Assembly (NCBI RefSeq): GCF_017497975.1
Contig: NZ_JAGDEL010000021.1
Location: 1-64,000 of the forward strand
Reading direction: 5' to 3'
Source: Metabacillus bambusae
GTDB lineage: Bacteria; Bacillota; Bacilli; Bacillales; Bacillaceae
Length of the DNA: 64,000 nucleotides
Made by a program: the position numbers and the translations under genes. Shown here one piece after another: positions 1-8,043 of this stretch (within the stretch, counting starts at the first letter, position 1; every line of letters begins with the position of its first letter). A model generated the notes under the pieces. That model was not told the DNA's origin. It searched no databases and saw only the letters and a program-made list of their open reading frames with translations.

Positions 1-32
1 GGTTTACTATAACAATTACCGTTATCAATGGA

Positions 33-73
33 ATTTAAAAAAGATGACCCCTAACCAATATAGGAATCATCTT
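33..73 (-). terminator. Intrinsic terminator downstream of ytsP
   Basis: Reading the minus strand, a stem AAGATGA/TCATCTT (67-73 with 41-47) is followed by a T-rich run (plus-strand A-rich 33-40). It lies about 100 nt beyond the ytsP stop. The stem is only 7 bp with a 19-nt loop, so the call is moderate. Positions 74-173 hold only a small GTGTC/GACAC hairpin near 99-111 and nothing else I recognise. Confidence 0.5.
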
Positions 74-173
74 CTAGTTGCGTGACTCTTTTTTTCTTGT
101 GTCCTTGACACGGGTGCCAGTTTAATTCCAGCCCACTTTTTTACATTCAAGGATATATATTTTTCGTCTTGTA

Positions 174-653
174 TCATATATATTGAACAAGTATTTCAAC
201 AAATTCTTCTAAAAAAGCCTCGTCCTTCTCATCAAATCTGTTTTTTATAGGACTATCGATGTCTAAGACGCCAATCACTATATTGTCCTTAATAAGAGGA
301 ACAACAATTTCTGAATTTGAAGCAGCATCACAGGCTATATGGCCAGGGAATTGATGGACATCTGCAACACGTTCAGTTCTTTTGTTCTTCGCAGCAGTGC
401 CGCACACTCCTTTTCCTAATGGAATGCGTACACATGCTGGTAAACCTTGGAAGGGTCCTAGTACAAGTTGTTTATCCTTTACTAAGTAAAAGCCTACCCA
501 GTTAATATTATCTAAAAAGTGATTTAGAAATGCTGAAGCATTTGATAGATTTGCAATGCGATCATCTTCACCATCTAATAATGCTTTTAGCTGTTTAATA
601 ACTAATGGAAATTGTTCTTCCTTACTACCTTTGTACGTTTCGACAGAAAACAT
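174..653 (-). CDS. ytsP: Free methionine-(R)-sulfoxide reductase, GAF domain (YtsP)
   Basis: This 159-residue single-domain GAF protein matches the fRMsr family, which reduces free methionine-R-sulfoxide in the cytosol using thioredoxin-type electron donors. The three family cysteines are present: Cys74 in ACVRI, Cys84 in GVCG and Cys108 in HIACDA, in a GAF fold that runs from about residue 40 to the end. The ATG is preceded by AAAGGTAGG at 8 nt spacing. It is divergent from refZ, as in B. subtilis (ytsP-yttP order). Length is normal for the family. The enzyme assignment rests on the conserved cysteines; the gene name rests on gene order. Confidence 0.9.
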   Translation of the reverse strand: MFSVETYKGSKEEQFPLVIKQLKALLDGEDDRIANLSNASAFLNHFLDNINWVGFYLVKDKQLVLGPFQGLPACVRIPLGKGVCGTAAKNKRTERVADVHQFPGHIACDAASNSEIVVPLIKDNIVIGVLDIDSPIKNRFDEKDEAFLEEFVEILVQYI

Positions 654-774
654 TGATATAACCTACCTTTAGCTAAAATTTAACAAAGCTTAAAGAACTT
701 TGTCGAGCGAATGATAAAGGAATCATCCTTAATTAATTGAATGTATAGATAAAAGGGAAAAGGAGGTGAATCGA

Positions 775-1425
775 ATGACTCAACAACCATTACGTGATAC
801 AAAACAAAAAATCCTGAATGCGGCAATTTATTTGTTTAACTCAAAGGGATATGCAGGTACTTCAGTGCGAGAGATTGCAAATCGAGCTAATGCGAATGTA
901 GCACATATTTCTTACTATTTTAAGGGGAAAGGTGGTTTACTTGAGTACCTTGTATCTCATTATTATGAGGGGTATATTCAAGTAATTGAAGAAAATTATT
1001 CCCTTTTAAAATACGGAAATGCACACACCGTTTTAAGTAAAATCATTTTAGATATATTAAATTATCAACATGAAAATCGTCAACTTTCAAGATTAGTATA
1101 CCGCGAAGTCACTGTGGATTCAGTCCTAATTCGTGAAGTCATGACAACTTATTTAACCAAGGAAAAATACTATATCAAATCAGTCATTGATCAAGGGATT
1201 GAGGAAGGATATTATCGAAAAGGTTTTGTACCACATATGATTATCCAATTAAGAAGCCTTTTGCATACACCGTATTTGCAGCCACAATATATGAGCGAAG
1301 TACTCCATATCCAACCTCACGAAGCCTATTTTGTACATCAATATTATAAAGAGTTGAAAATTTGGCTGAACTCATTGTTGCTAGAGAATCAATCTCTAGA
1401 AGGAAAGCTAGTTGCTGTTCGTTAG
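775..1425 (+). CDS. refZ: TetR-family regulator RefZ (YttP)
   Basis: The product is 216 residues and starts MTQQPLRD. I chose the ATG at 775 rather than the in-frame GTG at 766 because AGGAGG (761-766) sits 8 nt before the ATG, and the GTG lies inside that ribosome site. The N-terminal 50 residues form a TetR helix-turn-helix (TSVREIANRANANVAHISYYF). In B. subtilis RefZ is made early in sporulation, binds motifs near the origin and perturbs FtsZ to help position septation; that role is inferred here from family and synteny. The 3' end overlaps the convergent hisJ stop by 18 bp, so the two mRNAs are antisense at their ends. Confidence 0.88.
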   Translation: MTQQPLRDTKQKILNAAIYLFNSKGYAGTSVREIANRANANVAHISYYFKGKGGLLEYLVSHYYEGYIQVIEENYSLLKYGNAHTVLSKIILDILNYQHENRQLSRLVYREVTVDSVLIREVMTTYLTKEKYYIKSVIDQGIEEGYYRKGFVPHMIIQLRSLLHTPYLQPQYMSEVLHIQPHEAYFVHQYYKELKIWLNSLLLENQSLEGKLVAVR

Positions 1426-2214
1426 TTGATCATAATGTGTGTAATTCTTCCCAATATCCCTTGCACTGTGGGCATCTGAACCATAGATAAGAGGGATTTT
1501 TTGTTTGTGTGCCAATTTTGCAATCGATTCACCTGGATATGTTTCACCACAATATTCTTTTCTTAATCCAGCTACATTATAATCAATTTCCAATTTTTGT
1601 TCTTTAATCGCTTGTAGTACTTTTTTGACCGAAGTATCAGTCGAAAAGGTGACGGGATAACGCTTTTGGAATTTATTAACTAGCGTAATATGGCCAATTC
1701 TCTTTGGTTTGAAATTACCCAAATTACTATGAATAGAATGTAATACCTCATTATAATATGCTTGATGAAGGTTTTGTAATGATCCAGCTACATCTATCAT
1801 TTTGCCAAATGTGTTCTCATCAAAATCCATACAGAAGTAGGTATGATCAAGCTTCAAAAAATGAACAGAGAGAATACTATCGTCTAAAAATTTTCCATAT
1901 TGATCTAAAAATTTTTTTGTTTCATGCTCGAATTCCTTTATGTAATCAACTTCTAATCCGATGTTAATTGTGATTTTGTGTCGGTACTTATCTTTTAGGA
2001 TCTGAATGTCATTGATATAAGAATCCATGTCCTCTAATTTCATGGCACTATCTTCCTCAGGTGTCGGGTCTTTAAAACCTAGTGGAAGTGGAGCGTGCTC
2101 TGTGAAAGTAATACTGTCGAAACCTTCTCCTATTGCCTGGTTTATATATGCCTCAAGTTGATCGGTTGTCCCATGTGGACAATAAGGTGTATGAACATGT
2201 CCATCCTTTTTCAT
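1408..2214 (-). CDS. hisJ: Histidinol-phosphatase, PHP family (HisJ)
   Basis: HisJ dephosphorylates L-histidinol phosphate to histidinol, the penultimate step of histidine synthesis, using a PHP-type polynuclear metal site. The metal-binding start MKKDGHVHTPYCPHG is visible, followed by the TFTEHAPLP and GLEVDY motifs and a C-terminal GSDAH. Three ATGs lie in tandem; the third (2214) is best because GAGAGGAAG then stands 6-9 nt upstream. The protein is 268 residues, which is normal. It stands alone, away from a his operon, as in B. subtilis. Confidence 0.92.
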   Translation of the reverse strand: MKKDGHVHTPYCPHGTTDQLEAYINQAIGEGFDSITFTEHAPLPLGFKDPTPEEDSAMKLEDMDSYINDIQILKDKYRHKITINIGLEVDYIKEFEHETKKFLDQYGKFLDDSILSVHFLKLDHTYFCMDFDENTFGKMIDVAGSLQNLHQAYYNEVLHSIHSNLGNFKPKRIGHITLVNKFQKRYPVTFSTDTSVKKVLQAIKEQKLEIDYNVAGLRKEYCGETYPGESIAKLAHKQKIPLIYGSDAHSARDIGKNYTHYDQLTNSN

Positions 2215-2652
2215 CATCATCTTCCTCTCGAAAAGCAAGAAATGTCAGGTTTCTATCTGATATGGTATAATGGCGCTTTTTATGTGATAAACTTCTTCAA
2301 ATATGAAACCTTTTAAAAATCATTTATTACTAAGTATCAGTAAAGGACAAATATTGTAAAAAAAAATAAATTTCTGGTCAAAAATTGTCGTTTACATGGT
2401 ATCATAAATACATTGAAATAACATTAAAAAAGTGTTGCTCGCTTAAGAGGAACCTTTCTATAAAAAGATGTTGTCAAAGTTCAGGTAAGAAGTCTCCTTA
2501 TTTGAACGAAAATAATTGATGATAAAAAGTAGATTAGATTAATACATAGATAATTTGATAAAACGCTTGTCAGCATGATATTGTGAAACTTTCATCAGTG
2601 GGGAGTTTTTTTCCTGTCATGAGGATTTTGTGTAACAACGAGGGGGCTCATT
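2215..2652. other. Gene-free stretch between hisJ and ezrA
   Basis: These 438 bases are AT-rich and non-coding. The best ezrA promoter candidate is TTGATA (2555-2560), an 18-nt spacer and TATTGT (2579-2584). A TATAAT occurs near 2268 in the hisJ-proximal part but lacks a convincing -35. No riboswitch or repeat recognised. Confidence 0.4.
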
Positions 2653-4350
2653 ATGGAAGTTATAGTTGGACTAATACTTCTTGTATGTATTCTATTTGGT
2701 GCTGGATACATGTTAAGAAGAAGAATTTATAAAGACGTTGATCGTTTAGAAGCATGGAAAATTGAAATTATGAATCGGTCGATTATAGATGAATTATCAA
2801 AAGTGAAGGAACTAAAAATGGTAGGTCAAGCAGAGGAACTGTTTGAGCAATGGAGAAATGAATGGGATGAAATTATTACAACCCAGCTTCCAGAAGTTGA
2901 GGAACTTCTCTTTGATGCTGAAGATTTCTCTGATAAATATCGATTTAAGAAGTCGAAAAATGTACTCGAGCATATTGAGAATGTATTAAAAACAGTGGAT
3001 GAGAATATAGACAAAATCATTGATGAAATAAATGAACTAGTTTCTAGTGAAGAAAAAAATACGGTTGAAAGCGAAGAAATAAAACAACAATTTAAAAAAG
3101 TGAAAAAGACTTTATTAGCTCACAGTCATCAGTTTGGGAAAGCACATACCAAATTGGAGGAAAAAGTAGCTGAAATCTCAGATGGGTTAAAAGAATTTGA
3201 TTCTGAAACAAATGTAGGCAATTATTTAACTGCTAGAGAAATTTTGGTGAAACAAAAGAGAGAGCTTGATATCCTTCAAGACAAAATAAACGACATTCCT
3301 AAATTACTTACAGAATGTAATATCACCTTACCTAATCTTTTAAGTGAATTAGAAGAAGGATATAAAGAAATGAAAGGTAATGGCTACTATTTAGAGCATA
3401 TTCAAGTTGAATTAGAAATTGAAAAAATAAACAAACAACTAGGAACATACCGAAAGAAAATTGAGGAAACGGAAATTGAGGATATTGGTGAAAGTCTCCA
3501 AGTTGTTCAAGAATCAATTGATACTATATATGACCTATTAGAAAATGAAGTAGAAGCGAATCAATTTGTTAAACAAGCAAAAGAAACAATTAATACTAAA
3601 TTGATTGAATTGACTGAACAGAAAACTGCTACCTTGGTAGAAACAGACATAGTTAAACAGAGCTACCAGTTGTCTGAAACAGAGCTTGATAAACAAAGAC
3701 TAATTGAAAAGCAACTCGCGCAAATTGAAAAGAAATTTGCACATATCGAGCAAAATTTACAAAGTGACCATGTTGCACATTCAATTATTAAAGAAGAGCT
3801 CGAAGATATAGAAAAACAAATCATTAAACTGTTTGAAGATCATAATCAATATCGAGACATGCTCCAAATGTTACGAAAGGATGAACTCCAGGCTAGAGAA
3901 AAATTAAACCAGATAAAAAGAGTATTACTAAATACAAGTAGGGCTGTCCAACATAGCAATATACCTGGTTTACCTGCTGACTTTTTAGAGTTTATTGATA
4001 AAGCAAAAAGAGATGTTTCAAAAGTGACAGCAAAATTAGATGAAATTCCACTAAATATGCTCGTTGTTAATCAATTACTAGAAGAAGGAGTTCAATCGGT
4101 AGAATCCTTAAAGAACGTCGCGGATGAATTGATCGAACAAGTATATTTAGTAGAGCAAGTGATTCAATACGGTAATCGCTATCGCAGTCGAAATTCCCAG
4201 CTTGCAATAAAGTTTAAAGAAGCAGAGGAACTGTTCCGAGAATATGAATACAGCAAATCTTTAGAAACTGCAGCTGCCGCTCTTGAACAAGTTGAACCTG
4301 GATCATTAACAAAAATACAAGAAATTTTAAACGAAGAACAACGTAAATAA
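2653..4350 (+). CDS. ezrA: Septation ring formation regulator EzrA
   Basis: EzrA is a membrane-anchored regulator of FtsZ that prevents Z rings at cell poles and helps coordinate septal wall synthesis. The 565-residue product has one N-terminal membrane segment (about residues 3-21) followed by RRR and then long, charged, heptad-rich helices that fill the rest of the protein, as expected for the spectrin-like repeats of EzrA. It has the usual Bacillus length. The start ATG follows AGGGGGC. It appears to be monocistronic, with a long-stem terminator downstream. Confidence 0.95.
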   Translation: MEVIVGLILLVCILFGAGYMLRRRIYKDVDRLEAWKIEIMNRSIIDELSKVKELKMVGQAEELFEQWRNEWDEIITTQLPEVEELLFDAEDFSDKYRFKKSKNVLEHIENVLKTVDENIDKIIDEINELVSSEEKNTVESEEIKQQFKKVKKTLLAHSHQFGKAHTKLEEKVAEISDGLKEFDSETNVGNYLTAREILVKQKRELDILQDKINDIPKLLTECNITLPNLLSELEEGYKEMKGNGYYLEHIQVELEIEKINKQLGTYRKKIEETEIEDIGESLQVVQESIDTIYDLLENEVEANQFVKQAKETINTKLIELTEQKTATLVETDIVKQSYQLSETELDKQRLIEKQLAQIEKKFAHIEQNLQSDHVAHSIIKEELEDIEKQIIKLFEDHNQYRDMLQMLRKDELQAREKLNQIKRVLLNTSRAVQHSNIPGLPADFLEFIDKAKRDVSKVTAKLDEIPLNMLVVNQLLEEGVQSVESLKNVADELIEQVYLVEQVIQYGNRYRSRNSQLAIKFKEAEELFREYEYSKSLETAAAALEQVEPGSLTKIQEILNEEQRK

Positions 4351-4359
4351 AACAGTTAT

Positions 4360-4440
4360 ACAGGGATGACTAACTGAAATTTAATGCAATTAGACAAAGG
4401 GCTGGTTGCATGATTATTTCACTAGTCATACCTGTTTTTT
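4360..4440 (+). terminator. ezrA terminator
   Basis: The arm at 4360-4372 (ACAGG, then ATGACTA) pairs with TAGTCAT and CCTGT at 4423-4435, followed by a T-run (4435-4440). The loop is long (about 50 nt). A hairpin repeat begins 4 nt after the T-run. Confidence 0.65.
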
Positions 4441-4443
4441 ATC

Positions 4444-4612
4444 GTCTAGGAAATAATAAAATTCTTGTACTGTGGATAAGCGCTTGGCATCCAGCTCCAG
4501 CGCCTAGCCCTTCGAGGTCATAAGCCACTTAAGAATTGAAGGTAAAGAACACCTTCTATTCTTAAGCGTCTTATTTGCCCGAGGCTGTTCAAGGCGCTTG
4601 CGCTTTTGTTCT
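4444..4612 (+). repeat. Terminator-abutting hairpin repeat, copy A
   Basis: This is a full copy of a family that begins GTCTAGGAAAT and ends near CGCTTTTGTTCT. It folds into a long imperfect hairpin: AGCGCC with GGCGCT, CATAAG with CTTAT, and a tip stem CTTAAGAAT/ATTCTTAAG plus GAAGGT/ACCTTC around a 7-nt loop. It starts just after the ezrA terminator T-run. TGTGGATAA at 4471-4479 is a perfect DnaA-box sequence on the opposite strand. Other copies are at 15222, 16101, 16229, 24309, 57229, 61000 and 62646. Confidence 0.85.
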
Positions 4613-4739
4613 TTTGGTCCCTATTGAAAACGTATATTTTTATTTCGCTTTTTGATATGGTATTATTACAGCCTAATTATGAATGATTAATATCTTACAT
4701 ATAGACATACTTTGCGTGATTGCAACCATTTTTAAACTA

Positions 4740-4958
4740 TGCTTTTTTCTAAGAGATTGTAGTTTTTAAAACAAAAACTAATTTAGGTTGATTGGAGCGG
4801 AAGTGCGAGACTCCTGCGGGAGCAGCGGTCAGGTGAGACCCCACAGGCGTTAACGCCGAGGAGGCTCACAGCCCGCCCCGCGGAAAGCGAGCAACTGGAG
4901 TGGAAATCAACCACACCGCAATACTTGGTAAATAGCAACAAAGTTTGCGAAAACAGCC
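4740..4958 (+). mobile_element. MITE-like element, type I ends, copy 1
   Basis: The element is non-autonomous (219 bp). Its imperfect terminal inverted repeats are TGCTTTTTTC...TTGTAG on the left and CAACAAAGTTTGCGAAAACAGCC on the right. Flanking 8-mers TTAAACTA (4732-4739) and TTAAACTT (4959-4966) match 7/8, as expected of an aged target duplication. The interior is a GC-rich, highly structured core starting GGTTGATTGGAGCGG and ending AATCAACC. It encodes no protein; reading frames through it are by-products. Its right end lies 29 nt before the cysteine desulfurase start. Confidence 0.85.
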
Positions 4959-4987
4959 TTAAACTTAATATAGAAAGAGGAAACAGA

Positions 4988-6133
4988 ATGTTGTATTTAG
5001 ACAACAGTGCGACAACACAGCCTTATCCAGATGTTATTTCAACGTTTACAAAAGTAACTGAAGTATATTTTGCTAATCCATCCTCCATACATAAATTAGG
5101 AAGTGAAGCTGAGTCGCTCCTTAATCAGTCTAGGAAACAGGTTGCACATCTTTTAGGGGTACAGGAACAGGAGGTTATTTTTACTTCAGGAGGTACAGAA
5201 GGGAATAATCTTGCGATAAAAGGAGCAGCTCTTGCTAATAAACAAAAAGGAAGACATATCATCACATCGGTAGTTGAACATCCATCTGTGTTGGAATCAT
5301 TCAAACAGCTTGAGCAAGTTCATGGTTTTGATGTTACTTATCTACCAGTTGATGAGAATGGAATAGTCTCGATTGAACGCATGAAAAAAGAAATACGTGA
5401 CGATACTACCCTAGTATCAATTATGCATGTTAATAATGAAGTTGGCACCATTCAGCCGGTAACATTAATTGGACAGATTATTAAACAATATCCAAACGCT
5501 CTGTTTCATGTTGACAATGTTCAAGGTATCACGAAAGTGCCACTTGATTTAAAGAAGGCTAATATTGACCTTTGTACGATTTCAGGTCATAAATTCCACG
5601 GTTTAAATGGGACTGGTGCTTTGTTTGTGAGGACAGGAGTTGATCTTCTTCCTCTTTTTTCAGGTGGCTTGCAAGAACTTCAGTTGAGATCAGGTACAGA
5701 AAGTCTTGCAGGAAGTGTGGCTTTTGCTAAGGCTCTAAGAATGGCATCTGAAAGAGCTGAAAAGCAATCTTCGACCATGAAAAATACTTACACTAAACTT
5801 AAAAAGGAATTAATGAACATAGATGGTGTTTTTGTTAACACTCCGCAAGAAAATAGTGCACCACACATAATAAACTTCTCAGTACCAACTGTGAAAGCAG
5901 AAGTACTGATACATTATTTAGGCGAGCGTAACATCTTTGTATCAACTACTTCAGCTTGTTCATCAAGAAGGAAGACTATTAGCACCACACTTCTTGCAAT
6001 GAATAAACATCAGGATATTGCGAAAAGTGCAATTCGAGTGAGTTTGTCACTTGACCAAAATGAAGAAATAATTAATCCTTTTATTAAGACTCTTTCTAAG
6101 GGTATAGAAAAATTATCAAAGTTAATGAGGTAA
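4988..6133 (+). CDS. nifZ: Cysteine desulfurase, ThiI partner (NifZ/IscS-like)
   Basis: This PLP enzyme (381 residues) takes sulfur from cysteine as a persulfide and, given its position, should hand it to ThiI for 4-thiouridine in tRNA. The PLP lysine is Lys202 in SGHKFHG and the catalytic cysteine is Cys324 in TTSACSS; the FTSGGTEGNN cofactor loop is also clear. The start is the ATG at 4988 with AGAGG 7 nt upstream. A longer TTG-initiated frame would begin inside the MITE and is rejected. thiI follows after 4 nt, so the two are translationally linked. Naming follows the B. subtilis thiI-adjacent paralogue. Confidence 0.9.
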   Translation: MLYLDNSATTQPYPDVISTFTKVTEVYFANPSSIHKLGSEAESLLNQSRKQVAHLLGVQEQEVIFTSGGTEGNNLAIKGAALANKQKGRHIITSVVEHPSVLESFKQLEQVHGFDVTYLPVDENGIVSIERMKKEIRDDTTLVSIMHVNNEVGTIQPVTLIGQIIKQYPNALFHVDNVQGITKVPLDLKKANIDLCTISGHKFHGLNGTGALFVRTGVDLLPLFSGGLQELQLRSGTESLAGSVAFAKALRMASERAEKQSSTMKNTYTKLKKELMNIDGVFVNTPQENSAPHIINFSVPTVKAEVLIHYLGERNIFVSTTSACSSRRKTISTTLLAMNKHQDIAKSAIRVSLSLDQNEEIINPFIKTLSKGIEKLSKLMR

Positions 6134-6137
6134 AAAG

Positions 6138-7337
6138 ATGAAATTTGATCACATATTAATTAGGTTTGGGGAAATATCTACTAAGGGACGTAATCGCAGG
6201 AAATTTATTGATAGGTTAAAAAATAATATAAGAGATGTACTAACAGATTTTCCGAATTTGGAATACCAGGGTACACGTGATAGGCTTTATATCCATTTAC
6301 ATGACGAGGATCATGAAGTAATCGTTGAAAGGTTAAAGCACATATTTGGAATCCAATCATTCAGTTTAGCGATTAAATGTAAAAGTGATATATCTGAAAT
6401 AAAAGAAATGGCATTAAAGGCAGTTAACAGTGTATTTCAGCCACAAGATACATTCAAAGTAACAACAAAGCGAGCAGACAAACAATTTCCACTTGATACA
6501 AACGAATTAAATTATCAGATTGGGAGTCATGTGCTAATAAATACCGAAGATCTAACCGTAGATGTTAAAAATCCGAATTTAAATCTACGTGTAGAAGTTC
6601 GAACAGAGGCAACATATCTTACATGCTATGATTATAAAGGAGCTGGAGGTCTACCTGTAGGTTCTGGTGGCAAGGCAATGCTTTTATTATCAGGTGGAAT
6701 TGATAGTCCTGTAGCTGGGTTTTTAACATTAAAAAGAGGGGTAGCATTAGAGGTTATCCATTTTTTTAGTCCCCCATATACCAGTGAACGTGCGAAACAA
6801 AAGGTAATTGATTTAACCCGGGAGTTAACAGCTTTTGGAGGAAAGATAAAGCTTCACATCGTACCATTTACTGCGATTCAAGAAAAAATTCAAGAACAAG
6901 TTCCAGAAAATTACACGATGACATCTACACGTAGAATGATGCTTAAAATAGCTGATAAATTACGGGAAAAACAACAAGCTCTGGCACTAATTACTGGGGA
7001 AAGCCTTGGACAAGTAGCAAGTCAAACATTGGAAAGCATGGTTGCAATAAATGATGTTACTAGCACACCAATAATTAGACCACTTATCACAATGGACAAA
7101 CTCGAGATAATCGAAATTTCCAAAAATATTGGAACACATGATATATCAATTAGACCATTTGAGGACTGCTGTACAATTTTCACTCCTGCAAATCCTAAAA
7201 CAAAACCAAAGCTTGAGAAAGTATCACGTTTTGAGAGCTTTGTTGATTTTGATGAACTTGTTTCACAAGCATTAAATAGGGTGGAAACAATCGTCATAAC
7301 TAAAGAGCAAAAGGACATATTCGATAACTTATTATAG
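6138..7337 (+). CDS. thiI: tRNA 4-thiouridine synthase ThiI
   Basis: ThiI adenylates uridine 8 of tRNA and transfers sulfur to it; in many bacteria it also feeds thiamine thiazole synthesis. The 399 residues contain an N-terminal ferredoxin-like segment, a THUMP domain (about 60-165) and a PP-loop ATPase with LLLSGGIDSPV at about 182-192. There is no C-terminal rhodanese domain, which is the Bacillus form and explains the dedicated desulfurase just upstream. GAGG at the end of the preceding gene acts as the ribosome site. Confidence 0.95.
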   Translation: MKFDHILIRFGEISTKGRNRRKFIDRLKNNIRDVLTDFPNLEYQGTRDRLYIHLHDEDHEVIVERLKHIFGIQSFSLAIKCKSDISEIKEMALKAVNSVFQPQDTFKVTTKRADKQFPLDTNELNYQIGSHVLINTEDLTVDVKNPNLNLRVEVRTEATYLTCYDYKGAGGLPVGSGGKAMLLLSGGIDSPVAGFLTLKRGVALEVIHFFSPPYTSERAKQKVIDLTRELTAFGGKIKLHIVPFTAIQEKIQEQVPENYTMTSTRRMMLKIADKLREKQQALALITGESLGQVASQTLESMVAINDVTSTPIIRPLITMDKLEIIEISKNIGTHDISIRPFEDCCTIFTPANPKTKPKLEKVSRFESFVDFDELVSQALNRVETIVITKEQKDIFDNLL

Positions 7338-7348
7338 TTAACCAATTG

Positions 7349-7376
7349 TGAATATTTACCAAAAATAAATATGTAT
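7349..7376 (+). promoter_or_regulatory. Possible sigma-G promoter of the SASP gene
   Basis: TGAATA (7349-7354) matches the -35 element of sigma-G genes. The following region near 7370-7376 is only loosely like CATnnTA. Forespore expression is expected from the gene's family, but the -10 is weak. Confidence 0.3.
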
Positions 7377-7424
7377 GAAGCCATGTGTATTTACACATTC
7401 TAAACTCACAAGGAGGTGATACAC

Positions 7425-7628
7425 ATGGCACAAAACAATAATTCAAACCAACTTGTTGTACCTGGTGCACAACAAGCTATCGATCAAATGAAATTTGAAA
7501 TTGCTTCTGAGTTCGGTGTAAACCTTGGACCAGAAACTACTTCACGCGCTAACGGTTCTGTTGGTGGTGAAATCACTAAACGTTTAGTCTCTTTTGCTCA
7601 ACAACAAATGGGTGGTTCTTTCAAATAA
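7425..7628 (+). CDS. sspA: Alpha/beta-type small acid-soluble spore protein
   Basis: This 67-residue SASP coats and protects DNA in the forespore and dormant spore. The two family blocks are present: [10 protein letters not shown], which carries the Glu-Ile-Ala germination-protease site, and [14 protein letters not shown] near the C-terminus. The ATG at 7425 is set by a perfect AGGAGGTGAT (7411-7420); the earlier ATG at 7416 lies within it. It follows thiI as in B. subtilis, where the gene here is sspA; other alpha/beta SASPs are nearly identical, so the letter is assigned by position. Confidence 0.93.
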   Translation: MAQNNNSNQLVVPGAQQAIDQMKFEIASEFGVNLGPETTSRANGSVGGEITKRLVSFAQQQMGGSFK

Positions 7629-7653
7629 CATAATTTAATAAATAATGGCTACT

Positions 7654-7683
7654 AAGAGCGGGAGTAAAATCCCGTTCTTTTTC
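7654..7683 (+). terminator. sspA terminator
   Basis: GAGCGGGA pairs with TCCCGTTC across a short A-rich loop and is followed by five T. Confidence 0.85.
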
Positions 7684-7796
7684 TAGTGTGAAGAAATCTA
7701 AAACTCATTATGAAAATGGCATCTAAAAATAGGGGTGTTTTTATCTTTTTCCAATACATAATCCATTGTATTTAACGATGGTCTTACTGATAAATA

Positions 7797-7825
7797 TTTA
7801 AATTATTTATACTATTAGGTATAAT
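7797..7825 (+). promoter_or_regulatory. Sigma-A promoter candidate for acyl-CoA synthetase
   Basis: TTTAAA (7797-7802), 17 nt, TATAAT (7820-7825). This would give a leader of about 210 nt. I see no known riboswitch in that leader. Confidence 0.5.
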
Positions 7826-7871
7826 ATTATCGTAAGAAGGAAATGGGAAGGAACCCGCAAAAACTTATTAA

Positions 7872-7894
7872 TATGTTCAATTAGTTTGAACATA
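7872..7894. promoter_or_regulatory. 23-bp perfect palindrome, operator candidate
   Basis: TATGTTCAA and TTGAACATA are perfect 9-bp arms around TTAGT, about 40 nt downstream of the predicted transcription start of the acyl-CoA synthetase gene. No T-run follows, so it is not a terminator. It does not match the B. subtilis FadR operator as I know it. Confidence 0.5.
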
Positions 7895-8043
7895 GACGAG
7901 TTTTAGCTCAACAATTAGTGTAGTACGTGCTTGTTCACTCTTAATTGGAGCTGTGCTTGTGGGAATACTCTATTTTCCTTCATTTTTAAATTGTGAAATT
8001 AATTTATTTAGGATTTTGTGCCAAACATTGAGGAGGGGGAATA

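Noticed and set aside
4783-5004. Reading frames across the MITE cores, on both strands (also 20438-20650, 26923-27147, 27051-27239).
   Set aside because: They follow the repeat, share its copies, lack ribosome sites and give low-complexity Pro/Arg/Gly-rich sequences. They are by-products of the GC-rich core.
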